Shown here piece by piece: positions 33,415-40,644 of a DNA stretch of 64,000 bases. How positions within the stretch are numbered: the stretch's first letter is position 1; every line of letters begins with the position of its first letter. The stretch is taken from contig CBDDCY010000013.1 in assembly GCA_965226435.1 (NCBI GenBank), forward strand, positions 1-64,000. The letters are read 5' to 3'. Position numbers and translations under genes: made by a program. The notes beneath the pieces are model-generated. The model had not been told where the DNA came from and made no database searches. It saw only the letters and a program-made list of their open reading frames with translations. This DNA is from UBA6623 sp965226435. Lineage in GTDB: Bacteria; Acidobacteriota; Terriglobia; Bryobacterales; UBA6623.

Positions 33415-35106
33415 CTACCGCAAATTCAGCTCTTCGAGCACTCGGGCATCGGGTTCGGGCTGGATGTCAAGCCCCAATAACGCCGCCAGAGTCGGCGCAA
33501 TATCCTCGGGGCCGCTTGGTGTGTCGTAGCGTCCCGGGGTCGCGCCTCTACCCATCACGAAGATTGGAACGTGACGGTCATAGTCATGAGCGCTGATGTG
33601 CGTCGTGTTCCCCGGGCTGTTTCCGGTGTAGTAGAACGGTTTCAATCGCACCAGCAGGTGGGGGGTGCGGCCCGGATACAGAGAGTTTCGGTAGAGCGCT
33701 CGGTAGGGGTCGGGATCCTGATCGTCGGGGACCGCTCGTAAGTCGGCGTGAGTGTAGACAGCGGCGACAGGGTCGAGCGCGAGCAGCGCTTGCTTGGCGA
33801 CCCTTTCCACCTGCTCGCGCTTCAAGCCGCCGGCTTCCATGGCTTTCAAGTCGAAGGTCACATGCGCGCCGTCGACATAGGCCACAACGTCGCCCTGCCC
33901 AAGATGCTCGGCCGCCGCCTGATTCACCGTCCGCCGGAGCACATCGGACGCCACGGTATCGGCGGGTATTCCCTGCGCCCGCGTTTGCGCGACGAGCGGC
34001 GCGACTCCGTGATCCGAGCTCAGGACGACAAGGGTATTCTCCAAGCCCACGAGCTTATCGACCTGCTCCCAAAGCCGCCCCAACAGCAGATCGAGGCGCA
34101 AATGCTGATCCATGGCTTCTTGGCTGAAGGGGCCGAAGCTGTGGCCGATGTGATCGGTCGCGGGAAATCCGATCGCCAGCACATCGGTCACATCGTCGCG
34201 GCCGACCTCATGGAACTCCATGGCCTCGACGGCGGCGTCGAAAACGAACTCATCGTAGTGATGCGTTTTCTTCAGCTGCGCGTAGGACCGAGCGGTATGG
34301 GGGAAAACGAAGTTGCCGCCGTTGTTTTCCGTCTTGAATGCATCCTCGCGTGAACGTTCGTTGTAAAGTCGCGGGTCGTCGCGTAGGCGGGCCCACGGTT
34401 TTTCGAGATAAGCATCAGCGCGGCGTTGCTGTCGAAACTTCGATAACCAAGCAGGGGCTTCCGAGATGAAATAGTTGCTGGTGACGAGGCAGCCGCACTC
34501 ATCGGAAAACCAATACGCCGCGTCGCCCGTCGCGCCGGCGAGGATCACCGCCACACGACGTTTCGTGGCGATTGCGACGGTTTTCGATCGAGGATCGCTT
34601 TGTTTCAATAGGTCCCCGAGAGTCGGCACAAGAAGTCTTCTTGGCGACGTCTTGTTGCCGAGTCCGCCGACCGCCGCATAAGCGGGATCATCCACCGCCC
34701 CGACATCGCGTCCCAGAGCGGGGTCGTACCATCGGTTACCGACGATGCCGTGGTGGGAAGGGTGCCGACCGGTAACGATCGTGGCGTGGCCGACGGCGGT
34801 GACGTTCACCCCGTGGCGGTAGCGAGCCTCGGTGAAGAGGGCGCCTTGCTTGAGCAAGAGGCGGAAACCACCGGTGTAGAGATCTTCGAAACGAGTCAGG
34901 TAGTCATACCGCAGTTGATCGACGACAACAAGCAGAATCAAGCGCGGCGCGCCGGCGGGAAGCGGACTCGACCCGCCCGCTGCGATCAGCGCGGCGGCGC
35001 GATCGCGCGCGGTCTCGAGTGGAGGCGTCGGGTCCGGCGCGCAGGCCGCCGCGGCAACAAGCACGACCGACGAGACGCTCGCGAGCAACAGACGGCGTCG
35101 TTTCAT
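33415..35106 (-). CDS. Alkaline phosphatase superfamily lipoprotein (PafA/NPP-like)
   Basis: 563 residues. Lipoprotein signal LLASVSSVVLVAAAACAPD with Cys as the lipidation site. The core shows LILLVVVDQLRYDYL (metal site), the nucleophile region NVTAVGHATIVTGRHPSHHGI with Thr as probable nucleophile, GFPATDHIGHSFGP and LSSDHGVAPL. These fit the phosphodiesterase/PafA-type phosphatases that act on phosphate esters in the periplasm. The ATG overlaps the stop of the DUF2007 gene in ATGA. Confidence 0.85.
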   Translation of the reverse strand: MKRRRLLLASVSSVVLVAAAACAPDPTPPLETARDRAAALIAAGGSSPLPAGAPRLILLVVVDQLRYDYLTRFEDLYTGGFRLLLKQGALFTEARYRHGVNVTAVGHATIVTGRHPSHHGIVGNRWYDPALGRDVGAVDDPAYAAVGGLGNKTSPRRLLVPTLGDLLKQSDPRSKTVAIATKRRVAVILAGATGDAAYWFSDECGCLVTSNYFISEAPAWLSKFRQQRRADAYLEKPWARLRDDPRLYNERSREDAFKTENNGGNFVFPHTARSYAQLKKTHHYDEFVFDAAVEAMEFHEVGRDDVTDVLAIGFPATDHIGHSFGPFSQEAMDQHLRLDLLLGRLWEQVDKLVGLENTLVVLSSDHGVAPLVAQTRAQGIPADTVASDVLRRTVNQAAAEHLGQGDVVAYVDGAHVTFDLKAMEAGGLKREQVERVAKQALLALDPVAAVYTHADLRAVPDDQDPDPYRALYRNSLYPGRTPHLLVRLKPFYYTGNSPGNTTHISAHDYDRHVPIFVMGRGATPGRYDTPSGPEDIAPTLAALLGLDIQPEPDARVLEELNLR

Positions 35107-35366
35107 TCGAGAGCGTCCTGCTCATCCGGGGCCGGCGCGGTGCGTTCTGCTTCGGCGATCAGATTGCGAGCCTCCTGCTCGTCGGACGCCATCACACGAA
35201 CGCTCACTTTGCCGATCGGCAATTCTTGAACGTTCTCGCGGACAATCATCGATTGCAAACCGGCGGATTGCAACAAGCCGTGAATGGTCTCGGATTCGAT
35301 CTCGGCATGGACCTCGCACGATGAGAATACGGTGACCAATCGATCGGACTGATGTTTCTCACTCAT
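35103..35366 (-). CDS. DUF2007 small protein
   Basis: 87 residues. It has the DUF2007 alpha/beta layout: LVTVFSSCEVHAEIESETI, LLQSAGLQSMIVREN, VSVRVMASDEQEARNLIAEA. These cytosolic proteins are sometimes called putative signal transducing proteins; their role is not known. Both ends overlap the neighbouring genes in ATGA: the peroxiredoxin stop upstream and the phosphatase start downstream. Confidence 0.85.
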   Translation of the reverse strand: MSEKHQSDRLVTVFSSCEVHAEIESETIHGLLQSAGLQSMIVRENVQELPIGKVSVRVMASDEQEARNLIAEAERTAPAPDEQDALE

Positions 35367-35893
35367 GGCATTCGTTCGGTTGTCGTCAGCGCCTCAAGGA
35401 TGGCTTCGGGCGACGGCATACCCCTTTCCGCGAATACAATCTTGCCGACCTTGTCGATGCCGTACACGGTGCGTTTCACGAATAGTCCGCCCGCTCCGTA
35501 GAGCGCCGCGGTCTTCTTGCCTTCATCGACGAGCAGAGGGAAGGGAAATCCGTGCTTTTCGCTGAACTTCCGATGGCCGGCATCACTCCCCGGGTTCACT
35601 CCGAAAATCGCAATTCCGTGTTCGACAAACGCATCCCAGTTGTCCCGCAACAGGCATAATTGCCGCTGTCAACCCGGGGTGGCATCCATGACGTAGAAGA
35701 CAAGAACAACTCCTGATCGGCCCCGCAAATCAGCGAGAGCGATCTCGCGGCCGGTTTCGTCTGGCAGCCGAAATTCCGGCGCCCTCGAACCGACCGGCAA
35801 GAGCTTGTGATCGTTGCCGCGAAACAAGACCCCATGATAGCGAAGCCGGGGGATGGTTCTGTTGGGCGTGGCGTGCGGCAACAGCGCGGTCAC
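35363..35893 (-). CDS. Selenocysteine peroxiredoxin (in-frame UGA at the peroxidatic site)
   Basis: One frame of 177 codons is interrupted only by TGA at 35669-35671. Before it is a PrxQ/AhpC-like start, VGSRAPEFRLPDETGREIAL and VVLVFYVMDATPG. After it comes QRQLCLLRDNWDAF, then IFGVNPGSDAGHRKFSEKHG, FPFPLLVDEG and VYGIDKVGKIVF. Family members read TPGC(T)xxxC, so the UGA takes the place of the peroxidatic Cys, and the resolving Cys is kept at +5. A SECIS-like hairpin follows 11 nt later (35633-35657). I therefore read UGA as selenocysteine, residue 75 of 176. The start could be ATG 35893 or a later codon. The protein should reduce peroxides using thiols. First gene of a coupled trio with DUF2007 and a phosphatase. 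Alternative: a nonsense mutation. Confidence 0.8.
35633..35657 (-). promoter_or_regulatory. Bacterial SECIS-like hairpin
   Basis: On the minus strand, 11 nt after the UGA, the RNA reads AUGCCUGUUG, loop CGGGA, CAACUGGGAU. The arms pair as a 10-position stem with a G-G and a U-U mismatch. The loop has G at positions 2-4, and it lies 21 nt from the UGA. Bacterial SECIS elements need a small stem-loop with a G near the start of the apical loop at about 16-37 nt from the UGA. In E. coli fdhF the minimal hairpin also starts 11 nt after the UGA. Confidence 0.6.
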
Positions 35894-35928
35894 GACGGGA
35901 GGCTTTTGCTAGACTCACAAGCGACCTC

Positions 35929-38796
35929 ATGACGCAGAGCGCATCCGTCGGGAAGGAAGCTTCGGAAGCCGCGACGCGGTTGCTCAAAGTGGTTTCGGAT
36001 TTCGTCCTAGAGGTTCATCCCGAACGTCGAGAGCATCTCCAACTCATGGCCAAGAGTCGCCTTGACCGCGACCTCGGCCTCGACAGCCTGGGGCGGGCCG
36101 AATTGCTGAGCCGTCTCGAACGCGAATTTCGAGTCTCTTTGCCGGAATCGCTGTTGTCGGAGAGCGAGACGGTCGCCGATCTGCTGGTCGGTTTAACGAA
36201 AGCCGGCGGCGCGGCCGAAGTGACACCGGATTCAGTCGTCGATCTTTCGGTATTAGCGCCCAGTCGCTCCACCCCGGCCGATGCGGAGACTCTGCTTGAC
36301 GTTCTGGATCGGCATTTAGACGACCACGCGGATCGGCCCCATATTCTGCTGTGGGATGAACGCGAAGGCAATCCCGAGATCACGTATGGGCGGCTGGCGG
36401 CCAGAGCCCGCTCGGTCGCCGCCGGCCTCGCTTCGCGAGGAGTCGAGCGCGGCGATCGAATTGCCTTGATGCTGCCCACGGGAGCGGAGTTTTTCCATGC
36501 TTTTTTTGGGATTCTCACGGCCGGTTGCGTGCCCGTCCCGATCTACCCGCCGGCGCGGCCTTCCCAACTCGAAGACCATTTACGTCGGCAGGCCGGGATC
36601 CTCAACAACGCCGGCGCTGTCGGCCTAGCTACGGTAGCACGGGCCAAGACGATCGCCGCGGTTTTGAAGCTTCAAGTCGACAGCTTGCGGTTTGTCGAAA
36701 CCGTCGAGCAACTACGGGATGATCCGGCCGATGCCAAGCCCGTACCTCTGCACGGGGACGACTTGGCGCTGTTGCAATACACCTCCGGGAGCACGGGTCG
36801 CCCCAAGGGCGTGATGCTCACCCATGCCAATCTGTTGGCGAATATTCGCGCGACCGGCCGTTCGATGCGCGTGGATTCCGCCGATATCGCGGTGAGTTGG
36901 TTGCCGCTCTACCACGACATGGGGCTGATTGGCACTTGGTTGGGATCGATGTATTTCGCGGTGCCGACGGTGATCATGTCGCCGCTGACGTTCCTAGCCC
37001 GTCCCGAGCAGTGGTTGTGGGCGATGGATCGCCACCGCGCGACGATTTCCGCGGCTCCGAATTTTGCCTACGAGCTTTGCGTGCGAAAAGTCTCGGATGA
37101 AGCGATTCGTGGTCTCGACCTGAGTTCGCTGCGCTTGCTGATGAACGGCGCCGAGCCGGTTAGCCCGGCTACGATTCAGCGGTTTACCGATCGCTTCGAG
37201 CCCTACGGGTTTCCGGCGGAGGCGATGGCGCCGGTGTACGGCATGGCGGAGAACTCGCTCTCGGTGACGATTCCGTCCAAGCCACGCACGCCGCGCATCG
37301 ACCGCGTCCGGCGGGACGAGATGACATCGCGCGGCATCGCGATCGCCGCCCAGAGCGAGAGCGCGGCCGGCCTGGAATTCGTGGCCTGCGGGCAGCCGCT
37401 GCGCGGTCACGAAGTGCGCGTAGTCGACGCCGGGGGTCGGGAGCTGCCCGACCGCCGCCAGGGTCGACTGCAGTTTCGAGGACCCTCGGCCACTAACGGC
37501 TACTTTCGCAACGAAGAAGCGACGCAAGCGCTGCTCGACGGAGATTGGCGAAACAGCGGAGACTTGGGCTACATCGCCGACGGAGATGTATTCGTCACGG
37601 GGCGTTCCAAGGACATCATAATTCGGGCCGGCCGCAACATCTATCCGCACCAGGTCGAAGAGGCGGTCGGGCAGGTCGAAGGCATCCGCAAGGGCTGCGT
37701 GGCGCTGTTCGGGTCCGCCGACGAGTCATCGGGGACGGAGCAGTTGGTGCTGGTCGCCGAAACCCGCGAGACGGCGCCGGATCGGCTGGAGGAGATTCGC
37801 GAGCGGGTCATGCAAACAACGGCGGAAGTGCTGGAAAACCCGGTCGACAAAGTGGTTCTCGCGCCGCCGCAGGCCATCCCGAAGACTTCCAGCGGAAAAC
37901 TCAGGCGTTCGGAAACTCGAACTCTTTACGAACGCGGCGCGCTCACCGCCGGGCGCCGACCACCGTGGCGCCAAGTGGCGCGTTTCACGGCCGAGGGGGT
38001 TGCGCGACGGATTCGTACCGCATTGGGTGGAGTAATTCGGACGCTGTATGGAAGCTATACGGCCGTCGTCGTGGTTCTGGGGATGGTGCTTGGACTGCCT
38101 TGGGTGTGGGTGCTTCCCAGTCTCAAGCTGCGCTGGAAAGCCGGGCGCGTTCTCTGCCGAAGCGTTTCGCGGCTGGTGGGGATTTCCGTTCGCGTGGAGG
38201 GTTTGGAAAACCTTTCGCGGCCGCGAGGGGTTATTGTCTCGAATCACGCCAGTTACCTCGACGCTCTTGTTCTGGCCGCGACTCTTCCCGGCGAAACCGT
38301 CTTTCTGGTGAAAGGCGAGTTGCGGTCGCATTGGTTCGTCGGACCCTTGCTGCGACGCTTGAACGCCCTTTTCGTGGAGCGGATTGACCCCAGCGGCAGC
38401 GTTGAAGACAGTCGGATAGCCGTTCAACGAGCGAAGGACGGCGAAAAATTGCTCTTCTTCCCCGAGGCCACGTTTTGGCGCAAGCCGGGCTTGCTCGATT
38501 TTCGAATGGGAGCGTTTGTGACCGCCGCCAAGGCCGGTGTCAGCATCATTCCGATGGCCTTGCGGGGGACTCGATCGGCGCTGCGAGACGGAAGTTGGCT
38601 ACTCCGCCCGGGCAGAGTGGAGGTACGGGTTGGTGAGCCCATTGCTCCAACGGGCGAGGATTTCAATGCGGCGATCGAGCTCCGAAACGCCGCGCGGACC
38701 TGGATTCTGTGCCATTGCGGCGAACCGGATCTTGCCGGCGAGACGGCGATTTTCCACGAAGAGGGCGTGGAAGAACTGGATCCGAGCTTTGACTAG
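35929..38796 (+). CDS. ACP - fatty acyl-AMP ligase - PlsC acyltransferase fusion
   Basis: 955 residues in three parts. Residues about 10-90 are an acyl carrier domain with the phosphopantetheine Ser in LGLDSLGRAE (S53). Residues about 120-660 are an AMP-forming ligase of the FAAL type: P-loop YTSGSTGRPKGVMLTHAN near 284-301, LPLYHDMGLIG, VYGMAENSL, and SGKLRRSETRTLYERG at the end. After a membrane segment near 705-725, residues about 735-930 form a 1-acylglycerol-3-phosphate-type acyltransferase with NHASYLD (HxxxxD) and FPEATFWR. The protein could activate a fatty acid, load it on its own carrier and transfer it to a lipid acceptor at the membrane. The acceptor is unknown. The stop overlaps the convergent DUF6817 gene. 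Confidence 0.88.
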   Translation: MTQSASVGKEASEAATRLLKVVSDFVLEVHPERREHLQLMAKSRLDRDLGLDSLGRAELLSRLEREFRVSLPESLLSESETVADLLVGLTKAGGAAEVTPDSVVDLSVLAPSRSTPADAETLLDVLDRHLDDHADRPHILLWDEREGNPEITYGRLAARARSVAAGLASRGVERGDRIALMLPTGAEFFHAFFGILTAGCVPVPIYPPARPSQLEDHLRRQAGILNNAGAVGLATVARAKTIAAVLKLQVDSLRFVETVEQLRDDPADAKPVPLHGDDLALLQYTSGSTGRPKGVMLTHANLLANIRATGRSMRVDSADIAVSWLPLYHDMGLIGTWLGSMYFAVPTVIMSPLTFLARPEQWLWAMDRHRATISAAPNFAYELCVRKVSDEAIRGLDLSSLRLLMNGAEPVSPATIQRFTDRFEPYGFPAEAMAPVYGMAENSLSVTIPSKPRTPRIDRVRRDEMTSRGIAIAAQSESAAGLEFVACGQPLRGHEVRVVDAGGRELPDRRQGRLQFRGPSATNGYFRNEEATQALLDGDWRNSGDLGYIADGDVFVTGRSKDIIIRAGRNIYPHQVEEAVGQVEGIRKGCVALFGSADESSGTEQLVLVAETRETAPDRLEEIRERVMQTTAEVLENPVDKVVLAPPQAIPKTSSGKLRRSETRTLYERGALTAGRRPPWRQVARFTAEGVARRIRTALGGVIRTLYGSYTAVVVVLGMVLGLPWVWVLPSLKLRWKAGRVLCRSVSRLVGISVRVEGLENLSRPRGVIVSNHASYLDALVLAATLPGETVFLVKGELRSHWFVGPLLRRLNALFVERIDPSGSVEDSRIAVQRAKDGEKLLFFPEATFWRKPGLLDFRMGAFVTAAKAGVSIIPMALRGTRSALRDGSWLLRPGRVEVRVGEPIAPTGEDFNAAIELRNAARTWILCHCGEPDLAGETAIFHEEGVEELDPSFD

Positions 38797-39332
38797 CTCG
38801 GAGCGATAACGCGCTGGTAGGCCTCAAGCGCTACGCCGCCCAACCTCTTCGCCAAGTGTCGAAAAACTTCCGTCCGGAAATCGACGTCTCGGCTCCGCGG
38901 AAACTGCTCCAACCGATCACAGAGATGGATCGTGCAAAGGTCCTCGAAGTCACCCGGCTCGACCTCGACCTCGCTCCCGGTAAATCGATTGATCATCGTA
39001 TGGGGACGCTCGCCGCCTGCAACGAGCGTGTCGAACGAAGCATAGACAATCGCGCAATTGAGATAGGCCAAGCGCTCGGCGCGCTCCCCAATCAAGTCAC
39101 GTACTTCCCCGCGCTTCTCCAAAGGAAGGACGAAGCTTTGAAAAATTTCCGTCCCGTAGATGGAATGAAACAGCCCGGCGTTGCAAACTTCCTCGGAGCA
39201 CTTCCAGGCCTTCAGATCTCGGCACACCCCGGCCGCGTGTCCCAAGTAGCTGCCGTCGGAGTGGTCCACATCAGCCGCTCCGATCCGGCGTATGTATTGG
39301 ATGAGGTCGTCGAAGCTTGCGGGGCCGGTCAT
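38793..39332 (-). CDS. DUF6817 family protein
   Basis: 179 residues, probably cytosolic and helical. The HSDGSYLGHAAGVCRDLKAW and NAGLFHSIYGTEIF blocks, followed by LAYLNCAIVYASFD, match my memory of DUF6817, a metal-binding HD-like family seen in bacteria and plants. The repeated His/Asp residues fit a metallo-hydrolase, but the activity is unknown. Convergent with the FAAL fusion, overlapping by 4 bp. Confidence 0.65.
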   Translation of the reverse strand: MTGPASFDDLIQYIRRIGAADVDHSDGSYLGHAAGVCRDLKAWKCSEEVCNAGLFHSIYGTEIFQSFVLPLEKRGEVRDLIGERAERLAYLNCAIVYASFDTLVAGGERPHTMINRFTGSEVEVEPGDFEDLCTIHLCDRLEQFPRSRDVDFRTEVFRHLAKRLGGVALEAYQRVIAPS

Positions 39333-39455
39333 CCCACTAGATTAGGGGAACACGATCACCGATTGGCGAAGAAATAGCCGTGACGACCCTTCTCGATCCA
39401 AACCCTATCCCGGATGCGGTGTTGGAACCGCGAGCCTATTCTCCGCCGCTTCCGC

Positions 39456-40310
39456 TCAATCGTCGCCGAGGGTTTCCTCGCGCCGCTCTTCAAGCAGCCG
39501 CCCTTCCGGAAGCCGCCACGATTCCCGCTGCGCGGTGAAAGGCATTTCCAGAACTTTCGGCAGCACGACATCCTCGGCTTGGGAATAGGCCGGGACCCCG
39601 ATGGTAATTTGCTCCCTGGGAACGTCGAGTCGCAAAGTTCCGTGAAGACGATCCCAGAGCGACAAACTGCTCGACCAATTTGAGTCAGCCTCTTCGTGCA
39701 CGTTCGAGTGATGAATTTCATGCATCCGCGGCGTGATCAAAACCCGCCCGAGCAGGCGCTCGGTTCGACCCGAAAGGCGAACGTTCGAGTGATGGAACAA
39801 GATGCAGAGAATCAACCCCGTCTGCCACACCGAATACGAAAGCGGGGTCACGCCGATCAAAACGATCTGCGCCGCGCGCCAACCCGCCGAAAGCGCGACT
39901 TCGCCGAAATGGAACCGCAAGGCAGTGGAGGCGTCCATGTCGCGGTCAGCGTGGTGGGGTTGATGAAAGCGCCACAAAAACGGCACACGATGATTAAGGG
40001 CGTGCCACAGATAGAGTGTGTAGTCGAGCGCTAGAAAGGCCAGCGGGATTTCCAGCCAAGCCGGAAGCCCCAAGAATCTGACGAGGCCGAACCCTCTCGC
40101 CTCCACCCAGGCGGCGAGCGGTCTCACAAGCGGCATCTCGGCGTATTGCACGGCCGCGCCCGCCACCGCCGCCACGGTCAGGTTACGCGCATTGCGAACC
40201 AGCTTCGATTCCTTGGCGGCCCGAGCGGGCGTCCGCAATTCTCGCCACAGCAGCCAGCCGCACAGACCGGCAACCAAGGGAATCTTGATCCATCCGGGAA
40301 CTTCTCTCAT
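39456..40310 (-). CDS. Fatty acid hydroxylase / sterol desaturase family protein
   Basis: 284 residues with about five membrane helices. The eight-His di-iron motifs are present: HALNH, HQPHH, LFHHSNVRL and MHEIHHSN. Such enzymes hydroxylate or desaturate fatty acyl chains, sterols or alkylglycerols in the membrane. Substrate unknown; the nearby FAAL fusion makes a modified lipid plausible. The 123 bp between this gene and the DUF6817 start hold no gene. Confidence 0.87.
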   Translation of the reverse strand: MREVPGWIKIPLVAGLCGWLLWRELRTPARAAKESKLVRNARNLTVAAVAGAAVQYAEMPLVRPLAAWVEARGFGLVRFLGLPAWLEIPLAFLALDYTLYLWHALNHRVPFLWRFHQPHHADRDMDASTALRFHFGEVALSAGWRAAQIVLIGVTPLSYSVWQTGLILCILFHHSNVRLSGRTERLLGRVLITPRMHEIHHSNVHEEADSNWSSSLSLWDRLHGTLRLDVPREQITIGVPAYSQAEDVVLPKVLEMPFTAQRESWRLPEGRLLEERREETLGDD

Positions 40311-40644
40311 ACACGCCGCGGGCGGTAGCCTCGCCCTGCTTCCAGCCTAACGCGGTCGAGCCTCTTGGCGGAACACACAAGCGATTTTCCCTCGCAAGTG
40401 CCTATCCGGCTCCCACGAAACGCGCCATTTTCGTCGCGCCCCCCCGCCCTCTGTCATCTTTCCCAAAGAGGCATAAGTAGTTCTCTCCTTCGAAATATTA
40501 AGGTGTAAACCCCACGACAGCACAGTCAATTGTCTAATAGGCTCCGTCCCGATCTCTGCCTACTCTAATACTGAAGACGGAGGGAGCCCCCTCCGGCCAC
40601 GACGGATCAGTTCGGTTCGTCGCTGCCCTGAGCAGTACACAGTA
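40311..40644. other. Non-coding gap before the GGDEF-EAL gene
   Basis: 334 bp between divergent genes. It is more AT-rich than its surroundings near 40484-40505 and contains TCTAATACTGAAG at 40562-40574, a possible -10 region for the GGDEF-EAL gene. I see no repeat, RNA or riboswitch-like fold with confidence. Confidence 0.4.

Noticed and set aside
35633..35671. Plain frameshift or stop as cause of the split peroxiredoxin
   Set aside because: Both halves are in the same frame and the stop is UGA exactly at the active-site Cys with a suitable hairpin; kept only as the alternative.
37545..38387. 280-codon frame within the FAAL fusion
   Set aside because: Out-of-frame shadow; Arg/Gly-rich translation.
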